A DNA stretch of 5,000 nt, from positions 1 to 5,000 of the forward strand of contig JAPPBZ010000119.1 of the NCBI GenBank assembly GCA_026702635.1. Reading direction: 5' to 3'. The notes under the pieces were generated by a model. The model saw only the letters and a list, made by a program, of their open reading frames with translations, searched no databases and was not told where the DNA came from. A program made the translations under genes and the position numbers. The stretch is from Bacteroidota bacterium (lineage in GTDB: Bacteria; Bacteroidota; Rhodothermia; Rhodothermales; Bin80). This document shows, piece by piece, positions 1 through 5,000 of this stretch (positions are counted from its first letter, which is position 1; the number at the start of each line of letters is the position of its first letter).

Positions 1-1
1 C

Positions 2-499
2 CTTGGTGTTCCATGCCTGGAGTCTGTTCCCATGGAAGTGGATTCTCTGATTCTGTCTCCACCGGCTACTCTACCTTATGTGACCAATGCTCTGATCAAT
101 CGTTGGCACCAACAGGATAAGACCCTTTTCTTAGCTGATTCTCTGCGTAACCCAACCTCCCCTTTTCTGCTCTCCTGGGAAGTGTCCAAGTCGACAATCT
201 CCTATACGCGTGTCCGACGCAAGACATTTTCGCGCTCAGCAGAACTGGATCTGCAGTACACGTTTTTGGGAATAAATGGTGAGATTCTCGCTCAAGACAC
301 CTGTCAGAACCTGTTCTCGGATCAAATCCGAAAGGGCATGATCCCTGATCTGGAATCGCCCGCCTATCCTGAAACTCAGGCGGAGCCTCCCCGGGATCGC
401 TGGGTCCGTCGCAATCTGGAGCCGGTGATCATAGCTGCAGCGACCGGACTCGCTGCATTCCTCTTCTTCAATCTGCGAAACAATAGTGCTGACTCGTAA
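2..499 (+). CDS. Uncharacterised protein with C-terminal membrane anchor (5' partial)
   Basis: I do not recognise this protein. The frame is open to the left edge of the window, so the gene probably begins upstream; an ATG at 32 would give 155 residues, but nothing marks it as the real start. Numbered from that ATG, the bulk is a soluble region with alternating polar and hydrophobic stretches that suggest beta strands (about 48-95), then a proline-rich acidic segment (about 105-121), then a basic cluster WVRR. A single hydrophobic helix follows at about 131-148 (PVIIAAATGLAAFLFFNL), with only seven residues after it. This arrangement resembles a tail-anchored protein, or a protein exported by an unseen N-terminal signal and held by its C-terminus. 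Its last 14 bases overlap the start of the Ig-like lipoprotein gene, so the two are probably co-transcribed and perhaps translationally coupled. An envelope role is inference from the anchor and the neighbour. Confidence is high that it is coding and low for any function. Confidence 0.7.
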   Translation, partial: LGVPCLESVPMEVDSLILSPPATLPYVTNALINRWHQQDKTLFLADSLRNPTSPFLLSWEVSKSTISYTRVRRKTFSRSAELDLQYTFLGINGEILAQDTCQNLFSDQIRKGMIPDLESPAYPETQAEPPRDRWVRRNLEPVIIAAATGLAAFLFFNLRNNSADS

Positions 500-2141
500 G
501 ATTGCCTTCGTGAGTTTTCTGCTGATCTGTAGCTGTGCAGACCCACGCCCGCCAACAGGTGGTCCACGCGATGATGTTCCACCCTCTCTTGTCTCAACAG
601 ATCCTCCACATGAATCGGTAGAGGTATCTCCTACTGAGCTTCGGCTTGTTTTTTCAGAGTACGTAAATGAGGGATCCTTTGCACGCGCTCTGTCCATCGT
701 CCCGACTCCACAGGGCAGACTCCGGTATAGATGGCGACGGCAGTCTGTAACGATACAGCTGCCGGAACCACTGAGAGACTCTACCACCTATGTGGTCACT
801 CTTGATGATGAGTTCAGGGATTGGCGGGGGGTCCGGCTCACAAGCCCGCTATCTTTTGCGTTCGCTACTGGACCAGTGATCGATCAGGGACGGTTGCGCG
901 GCCGAATCGTTGATCATGTACAAGGCTTGCCGGTTGCTGGCCTAATGGTTCTTGCCTATCCATCTCAAGCCGCAACTAACCAAGCTCCGGCATATCAGAC
1001 GCAAACGGATACCGAAGGGAAATTTGAATTCAGTTATGTCCGAGAATCAGATTTCTTCGTTCTCGGATTACGGGATCTGAATCGTAATCTGAGAGCCGAC
1101 CAAGGGGAATGGTTTGCTGTCCCCCCCGTTGAAGCGATTAGGGCAACGCCGGATACAAGTAGCCAGTACGCGGACTGGGTGTATACAAAAGTAGACACTC
1201 TTGGGCCATCCATTGAGAGAGTACGTGCCACTGCAAACCAACTCGTAGAAATTCGCTTCAGCGAAAACGTCTTCCTACAAAACCCGACCGGTGAACCTTG
1301 GAGTATCGTGGATTCTGTCAGCCGTGCTCCTGCCATGGTTTATTCCAGTTATCAGTCGGAATCAAACTCACGCATGGTCTACCTAGCCGTGGATCCGCTT
1401 CAGGAAAAACCCTATGCCCTTCTCCCTGATCCCTCCATACAAGACTCCAGTGGAAATACTGTGCGTCTGGACACGATCTATTTCATGGGCTCCTCAGGTG
1501 TAACCACAGATGAGCCAAAATTTGAGCGATTCCTGCCAAGTAGCACAGAAAATCCATATAAACTGGCCCCTTGGGAAACGCCTCAAATCGTTTTTGACCA
1601 ACCAATCGGAGCATCGCTCCTGGACAGTCTGTTGAGCGTTCAGGATTCAACCGGTACCCCAGTAAATTATGAAATCCAGACGTTAAACGGAACTGGTTAT
1701 TCCTTAATATCCCTGAATGACCCAACCCAGATCTACCGGGTTGCTGTACGGCAACCCGACAGCACCTATGTACGGTTTTTTGAAAGGCTGGGGCCTCGAT
1801 CTTTGGGGAGTTTAAGTGGCATGACAATTCCAGCCGGAGATAGTGTGTTGGTCGCACTCATGAATACGGACGGTCAAATACTGGCCACTGAGTCACCAGA
1901 TTCAGAGGGAGCCTTTATTTTTGATAATCTCCCGGAAAACAGCTATCGATTGCATGCGTTCATTGATCGAAATCGGAATGGTCACTGGGATGGCGGTTTA
2001 ATTGATCCGTACCAGGCTATTGAGCCGGTCACTTGGACATCCGAGCCCATAACCATTCGTCCCCGCTGGGACACTGCATTACCCGATATACTCAGAATCG
2101 GTCAATCTATTCAAAAGTCTTTCCCCACGACTGATCAGTAA
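486..2141 (+). CDS. Ig-like (SbsA/Big_5) domain lipoprotein
   Basis: This is a predicted 551-residue envelope lipoprotein. The start is a GTG inside the end of the previous gene. It gives a short signal peptide with basic residues R4 and K5, a hydrophobic core, and a lipobox ending at Cys17 (ICSC; Cys15 is a less likely alternative). The mature end has the PTGGPRD motif (23-29) typical of a Bacteroidota lipoprotein family. An SbsA-type Ig-like domain follows at about 32-128 ('STDPP', 'LVFSEYV', 'FAFATG'). A beta-sandwich segment resembling the carboxypeptidase regulatory fold lies at about 136-215, with a 'DTEGKF' turn and an Asp/Asn-rich loop DLNRN at 197-201. A weaker Ig-like repeat begins around 237 ('GPSIERV', 'IRFSENVF'). 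The C-terminal part carries another such segment (about 457-520) with the loop DRNRNGHWD at 494-502. No catalytic motif is visible. A structural or binding role at the cell surface or in the periplasm is inferred from the family. It lies 6 bases upstream of nnr and is probably in the same operon, although the shared transcript does not imply a shared function. Confidence 0.88.
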   Translation: MLTRKIAFVSFLLICSCADPRPPTGGPRDDVPPSLVSTDPPHESVEVSPTELRLVFSEYVNEGSFARALSIVPTPQGRLRYRWRRQSVTIQLPEPLRDSTTYVVTLDDEFRDWRGVRLTSPLSFAFATGPVIDQGRLRGRIVDHVQGLPVAGLMVLAYPSQAATNQAPAYQTQTDTEGKFEFSYVRESDFFVLGLRDLNRNLRADQGEWFAVPPVEAIRATPDTSSQYADWVYTKVDTLGPSIERVRATANQLVEIRFSENVFLQNPTGEPWSIVDSVSRAPAMVYSSYQSESNSRMVYLAVDPLQEKPYALLPDPSIQDSSGNTVRLDTIYFMGSSGVTTDEPKFERFLPSSTENPYKLAPWETPQIVFDQPIGASLLDSLLSVQDSTGTPVNYEIQTLNGTGYSLISLNDPTQIYRVAVRQPDSTYVRFFERLGPRSLGSLSGMTIPAGDSVLVALMNTDGQILATESPDSEGAFIFDNLPENSYRLHAFIDRNRNGHWDGGLIDPYQAIEPVTWTSEPITIRPRWDTALPDILRIGQSIQKSFPTTDQ

Positions 2142-2147
2142 AGTCTT

Positions 2148-3749
2148 ATGGAAGCTCAGGTTACAAACAGGACCCCGCTAACATCAGATCCTCTCTCTGC
2201 AGGTTTTCTGCCACTATTACGTGGCAATATGCAGCAAAAATTCGATCAATTGGCAATTGAATCGTTTGGGTTCTCTGCACTTACACTTATGGAAAATGCG
2301 GGTAGAAGTGCAGCATTCGCGATTGAACGTGAGTATGGCCCGATGCATGGACGCAAGGTCGTCGTATGCTGCGGAAGCGGGAATAATGGTGGGGATGGGT
2401 ACGTTATTGCACGCACTCTTTACAACCAAGGTGCCTTTGTCTATGTTGTTTCCTTAAAACCTCCCTCCACGCCGGAAGCCAAACAAAATTGGAGTTTCCT
2501 CCGAAAATTGAAAGAGCTTGACAAATCAGACCGGCTCCAGTTTTACGATAATCCTCACAAACCACTCCCTCCAGCAGATCTGTATATCGATGCACTATTG
2601 GGAGTGGGGCTGAATCGACCCCTACAGGGTGATGTCGTGAACTTGGTTGATGCACTGAATACGACCAATTCACCTGTGGTTGCCCTTGATCTGCCCTCCG
2701 GACTGCATGCGGATACGGGATCTCCGCTCGGCGGAGCGGTGCGTGCTGACTTAACGATCACCTTTAGTGCATACAAGCCGGGACTACTGTTTGGACAGGG
2801 ACCGGCATACTCGGGCAAAATCGAACTGATGCATATTGGGCTTCCACTGTCTGCGATCCTGAACAAGACTAAGTCTGACATAAATTGGATTTCAACAGAT
2901 ACAGCGATCTCATCTTATCTGCCGACTCGAGATTTACAGGCCCATAAATACAGTGCAGGAATGGTTCTGGTGATCGGGGGATCCCCAGGACTTTCCGGTG
3001 CCCCCATGCTGGCTGCACGCGCCGCTGCACGTGTTGGTGCAGGCTATGTAGCCTGTGCTGTACCAGAGAGTATCCAGAGTATTCTGGCGACTACGATGAC
3101 CGAAATCCCGGCAATCCGCTTAGCCGAGTGCCCAGACGGTGGAATTGAACCCGATGATGCAATGACTGCACTACAACCATGGCTTGCGAAAGCGAATGCG
3201 TTGGTCATTGGCCCCGGGTTAGGTAGACACCCCAATACCCAGCGCTTCGTACAGGCAATCTTGCAATCATGTGCGATGCCGGTGGTCGTAGATGCGGATG
3301 CCCTCTCCACTGCGGCGCAGCTACTGAATACCTCCAATCAGGAAAGGAACTGGATTCTTACCCCCCATGCAGGGGAATTTGAGCGCATGGGCTCAGAATC
3401 CGGGAAGCTCGATCGACTTGATTCAGCGCGTCACTGGTCATCCCGATGGAATTGTACACTTGTACTCAAAGGTCATCCAACGATTGTCTGCCACGGCCAG
3501 GAGGCAGCCTTCGTGTGTGGAAGAGGGAATCCTTCTCTTGCCACAGCAGGGACAGGGGATGTTTTGGCTGGCTTATGCGGAGGTCTGCTTGCACAGGGTT
3601 GTGCTGCACCAACAGCGGCCATCTCTGCATGCCATATCGGGGGACTAACAGCAGATCAATATTCCCGTAAACATCATCCCGGCACGATGATTGCGGGGGA
3701 TATGATTGACAGTGTCGTCACTGCACTTACTTCGTTGAGAAAAAAATAA
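2148..3749 (+). CDS. nnr: Bifunctional NAD(P)H-hydrate repair enzyme (epimerase + ADP-dependent dehydratase)
   Basis: This cytoplasmic metabolite-repair enzyme has two activities. The N-terminal YjeF_N domain interconverts the R and S epimers of hydrated NADH/NADPH, and the C-terminal YjeF_C domain dehydrates the S form back to the cofactor at the expense of ADP. The 533-residue length fits the bifunctional form. Epimerase motifs are LMENAGR (47-53), GNNGGDG (78-84), DALLGVGLNRPL (148-159), LDLPSGLHADTG (180-191) with the conserved Asp181, and YKPGLL (209-214). Dehydratase motifs are HKYSAGMVLVIGGSPGLSGA (266-285), GPGLGRH (355-361), VVDADALS (380-387), LTPHAGEFERM (404-414), LKGHPT (440-445) and ATAGTGDVLAG (465-475), in which Asp471 matches the catalytic aspartate of the family. 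No key residue appears to be missing. The ATG at 2148 gives about 20 residues more than is usual before the conserved core. The ATG at 2229 (Met28) would cut into the first helix, so 2148 is preferred although no Shine-Dalgarno sequence is seen. It is the last gene of the unit and is followed at once by a terminator. Confidence 0.97.
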   Translation: MEAQVTNRTPLTSDPLSAGFLPLLRGNMQQKFDQLAIESFGFSALTLMENAGRSAAFAIEREYGPMHGRKVVVCCGSGNNGGDGYVIARTLYNQGAFVYVVSLKPPSTPEAKQNWSFLRKLKELDKSDRLQFYDNPHKPLPPADLYIDALLGVGLNRPLQGDVVNLVDALNTTNSPVVALDLPSGLHADTGSPLGGAVRADLTITFSAYKPGLLFGQGPAYSGKIELMHIGLPLSAILNKTKSDINWISTDTAISSYLPTRDLQAHKYSAGMVLVIGGSPGLSGAPMLAARAAARVGAGYVACAVPESIQSILATTMTEIPAIRLAECPDGGIEPDDAMTALQPWLAKANALVIGPGLGRHPNTQRFVQAILQSCAMPVVVDADALSTAAQLLNTSNQERNWILTPHAGEFERMGSESGKLDRLDSARHWSSRWNCTLVLKGHPTIVCHGQEAAFVCGRGNPSLATAGTGDVLAGLCGGLLAQGCAAPTAAISACHIGGLTADQYSRKHHPGTMIAGDMIDSVVTALTSLRKK

Positions 3750-3750
3750 T

Positions 3751-3772
3751 TCTGTGGGAACCAGATTTTTTT
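3751..3772 (+). terminator. Intrinsic terminator after nnr
   Basis: A short hairpin begins two bases after the nnr stop codon. TCTG (3751-3754) pairs with CAGA (3762-3765), and after a bulged T the G3756-C3761 pair closes a GGAA loop. Seven Ts follow directly (3766-3772). The A-rich run before the hairpin (3741-3750) can partly pair with the T run. The stem is short, but its position right after the stop codon and the clean T tract make a Rho-independent terminator for the three-gene unit likely. Confidence 0.65.
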
Positions 3773-3864
3773 CATTAACGTAGGATCATGTGACATTCGT
3801 TTGTGTATGTTTGTTTACGTATATTCGTAACGTATTACCTATTAACTGCAAAACCCGGTGAATC
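3773..3864 (+). promoter_or_regulatory. tonB: Probable tonB promoter region
   Basis: This AT-rich stretch lies between the nnr terminator and the tonB start codon, so tonB must have its own promoter here unless there is read-through. TATGTTTG at 3806-3813 fits the Bacteroidota -7 consensus TAnnTTTG exactly, but no TTG-type -33 element sits at the expected distance. A second candidate pairs TTTG (3800-3803) with TATATTCG (3820-3827), which has one mismatch to the -7 element and a spacer of 16, slightly short. The stretch also contains an inverted repeat TTACG-N6-CGTAA (3815-3830) that overlaps the second candidate. A GGTG at 3857-3860, only four bases before the ATG, is a poor ribosome-binding site. 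The exact promoter is uncertain. Confidence 0.35.
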
Positions 3865-4530
3865 ATGGCATTACGTAAAACTCCATCAGCTGATCTGAAA
3901 AGAACTTATGGTTTCTTCGTGCAGGTTGGTATGATCGTCTCACTCCTGCTGCTCATTCTTGCATTCAATGCGAATCTGGAACGTGGAGAGGGGATGGAGA
4001 TCGAGCAAGTTGAGCAGGAAGTTGTCCAAATGGAAGAAATCTTGCAAACCAAGCAGATTCAAAAACCACCACCACCACCACGTCCACCCGTTCCAGTCGA
4101 GGTCCCGAATGATGAGATTCTGGAAGACGACGATTTGGATCTTGATGCTTCACTGGACCTGGACGCTCCTATCAATGTACCTCCACCGCCTCCTCCACCG
4201 GATGAGGAAGAGGTGGTTGAAGAGCCCGAGATCTTTGAGATTGTCGAGCAGATGCCTGAGTTGATCGGAGGCATCGGTGGTCTACAGGCCATGGCAAAGT
4301 ATCCAGAAATCGCCCGCAAGGCCAATGTTGAGGGTAGAGTAATTGTACAGTTTGTCGTAGATGAAAACGGCAATGTGAGTGAACCAGTGGTCTCGCGTGG
4401 CATTGGGGGTGGTTGCGATCAGGAAGCAATCAGAGTTATCACTGAACATGCCAAGTTCATCCCTGGACGGCAGCGTGGACGCCCGGTAAAGGTAAAAATG
4501 TCTCTTCCGATCGTGTTCAAGTTGCGCTGA
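3865..4530 (+). CDS. tonB: Energy transducer TonB
   Basis: TonB spans the periplasm and passes energy from the inner-membrane ExbB-ExbD proton channel to TonB-dependent outer-membrane receptors that import iron complexes, vitamins or glycans. The 221-residue protein has a short basic cytoplasmic start (RKTP, KR) and one membrane helix at about 17-36. A Glu/Gln-rich stretch follows (45-66), then a first proline run (68-77). Next come a strongly acidic segment (83-101) containing the tandem hexapeptides LDLDAS and LDLDAP, a second run of seven prolines (106-112) and a Glu-rich stretch. The TonB C-terminal domain runs from about 125 to 221, with MPELIGGIGGLQ (130-141), YPEIARKANVEGRV (146-159), FVVDENGNV (163-171), RGIGGGCDQEA (178-188) and PGRQRGRPVKVKMSLPI (200-216). 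The start at 3865 is chosen because it supplies the cytoplasmic residues before the helix. No exbB, exbD or receptor gene lies in the window, so its partners are unknown. Terminators on both sides suggest a single-gene transcript. Confidence 0.95.
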   Translation: MALRKTPSADLKRTYGFFVQVGMIVSLLLLILAFNANLERGEGMEIEQVEQEVVQMEEILQTKQIQKPPPPPRPPVPVEVPNDEILEDDDLDLDASLDLDAPINVPPPPPPPDEEEVVEEPEIFEIVEQMPELIGGIGGLQAMAKYPEIARKANVEGRVIVQFVVDENGNVSEPVVSRGIGGGCDQEAIRVITEHAKFIPGRQRGRPVKVKMSLPIVFKLR

Positions 4531-4551
4531 TCTGCAAACTCCTTCTTAAGG

Positions 4552-4590
4552 AAAATGCCCTGTGCCTGTCTGAGGCGCAGGGCATTTTTT
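4552..4590 (+). terminator. Strong intrinsic terminator after tonB
   Basis: A 13-pair stem forms between AATGCCCTGTGCC (4554-4566) and GGCGCAGGGCATT (4574-4586), with one G-T wobble and a seven-base loop TGTCTGA. A run of six Ts (4585-4590) ends the structure, and AAAA at 4552-4555 on the other side could serve the opposite strand. It begins about 20 bases after the tonB stop codon. This is a textbook Rho-independent terminator and should separate tonB from the gene starting at 4769. Confidence 0.93.
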
Positions 4591-4768
4591 ATTGTTGATA
4601 CTGACCAGAGTCTTTTCCTGGTGGAAATCGCCATGGATTGACCAGCTCATTGCAGCCCGCGCTCTACACTGGGGCGATAATCAAAGGCAGAAAAGGATTA
4701 CGGTGTGGGAACCTACGGTGATCAGAGAATTCCAATAGAGTTTGAAGTGGAAACTTCCATTGCGTACC
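4591..4768 (+). other. Intergenic spacer before the TonB-like lipoprotein gene
   Basis: This 178-base spacer contains no open frame with a credible start and no RNA gene that I can recognise. It should hold the promoter of the downstream gene, because a strong terminator precedes it, but I find no clean match. The closest is TAGAGTTTG (4736-4744), which resembles the Bacteroidota -7 element with one extra base. A near-palindrome TGGAA-AC-TTCCA (4748-4759) lies nine bases before the start codon and could affect translation or bind a regulator; this is speculative. Confidence 0.4.
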
Positions 4769-5000
4769 ATGACTCGAGTCCTTCTCCTATTCTCTATCCT
4801 GGTTGGTACCAGTGCCTGCAGCACGCCTCAAACCATTGTATCTACAACTAATGATAGCGAGGTGCTTGAAGGTGATGAACTCCGCGATAAAATGCCTGAG
4901 TTGATTGGAGGTATTGGAGGGCTGCAGCGGCATGTTAACCAACGAGTATGCCCTTATGATGGTAGGGTCCTTGTCATATTTGACGTAGATGAAAATGGCA
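4769..5000 (+). CDS. Putative lipoprotein with TonB-like C-terminal domain (3' partial)
   Basis: The frame is open from the ATG at 4769 to the right edge of the window, giving 77 residues of an incomplete protein. An in-frame TAG at 4736 limits the start; TTG codons at 4742 and 4760 are possible but less likely. Residues 1-17 form a short signal peptide with Arg3, a leucine-rich core and a lipobox-like TSAC ending at Cys17; Thr at -3 is not the usual residue. A polar, Ser/Thr-rich then acidic linker of about 24 residues follows. From Met42 the sequence repeats the TonB domain of the upstream gene: MPELIGGIGGLQ (42-53) is identical, and GRVLVIFDVDENG (65-77) matches GRVIVQFVVDENG. Between these blocks it has 11 residues where TonB has 15, and it lacks the YPEIARKA helix. 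There is no inner-membrane helix and no proline linker, so it cannot work as a standard TonB. It is probably a lipid-anchored paralogue in the periplasm or at the outer membrane. Its function is unknown. Confidence 0.8.
   Translation, partial: MTRVLLLFSILVGTSACSTPQTIVSTTNDSEVLEGDELRDKMPELIGGIGGLQRHVNQRVCPYDGRVLVIFDVDENG

Noticed and set aside
236..787. 183-residue open frame on the minus strand across the junction of the first two genes
   Set aside because: It is antisense to two well-supported coding regions, has a low-complexity Ser/Arg/Gly composition and shows no family motif.
3367..3670. Overlapping plus-strand frames within nnr
   Set aside because: They lie inside the conserved dehydratase domain of nnr in another frame and have no recognisable features.
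4059..4403. Minus-strand open frame encoding a glycine- and serine-rich protein
   Set aside because: The glycine runs are only the complement of the TonB proline codons; there is no independent evidence for a gene.
4604..4622. ACCAG ... CTGGT hairpin just after the tonB terminator
   Set aside because: The stem has only five pairs with a nine-base loop and no T tract, next to a much stronger terminator.
3753..4713. The 10-mer TGTGGGAACC present in both spacers (3753-3762 and 4704-4713)
   Set aside because: Several shared 10-mers are expected by chance in 5 kb, and the first copy is part of the nnr terminator hairpin.
4699..4720. Direct repeat TACGGTG with a 15-base period before the TonB-like lipoprotein gene
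   Set aside because: A 7-base repeat at this distance is expected by chance about once in a few such spacers; nothing else supports an operator.
1..5000. Search for defence genes, mobile elements, CRISPR repeats, tRNA or rRNA genes
   Set aside because: No transposase, integrase, nuclease or repeat-array signatures are visible, and nearly all of the window is explained by five ordinary plus-strand genes.

Overview
The window looks like ordinary chromosomal DNA of an FCB-group bacterium, most likely Bacteroidota in the broad sense (Rhodothermota/Balneolota type). Three things support this. The first is a large lipoprotein whose mature end begins with the 'C-x-x-P..PTGGP(K/R)D..PP' signature followed by an SbsA-type Ig-like domain, a family typical of that group. 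The second is a TonB protein with the 'MPELIGGI..LQ', 'YPEIARKA..EGRV' and 'RGIGGGCDQEA' wording of those lineages. The third is the lack of strong Shine-Dalgarno sequences before the genes. Base composition looks balanced, near 50% GC by eye. The lineage is an inference; no marker gene for taxonomy is present.

The layout is one-directional, all on the + strand. Positions 2-3749 form a tightly packed three-gene unit: the 3' part of an uncharacterised protein with a C-terminal membrane anchor, an Ig-like-domain lipoprotein that overlaps it by 14 bases and starts with GTG, and, 6 bases further on, the bifunctional NAD(P)H-hydrate repair enzyme Nnr. An intrinsic terminator begins two bases after the nnr stop codon. 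A 115-base spacer with an AT-rich promoter-like stretch leads to tonB (3865-4530), a complete 221-residue energy transducer with one N-terminal membrane helix, a proline/acidic linker and a TonB C-terminal domain. A long, strong hairpin terminator (4552-4590) follows it. After a 178-base spacer with no firm signals, a second gene starts at 4769 and runs off the end of the window. It encodes a short lipoprotein signal peptide followed directly by a partial copy of the TonB C-terminal domain.

The genes do not form one pathway. Nnr repairs damaged nicotinamide cofactors in the cytoplasm, while the lipoprotein and the membrane-anchored protein are probably envelope proteins that share its transcript. 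TonB energises outer-membrane transport. The adjacent lipid-anchored TonB-like domain is the most unusual item: it copies the TonB receptor-binding fold but has neither the inner-membrane helix nor the proline linker. I see no mobile element, CRISPR array, RNA gene, defence system or toxin-antitoxin pair.
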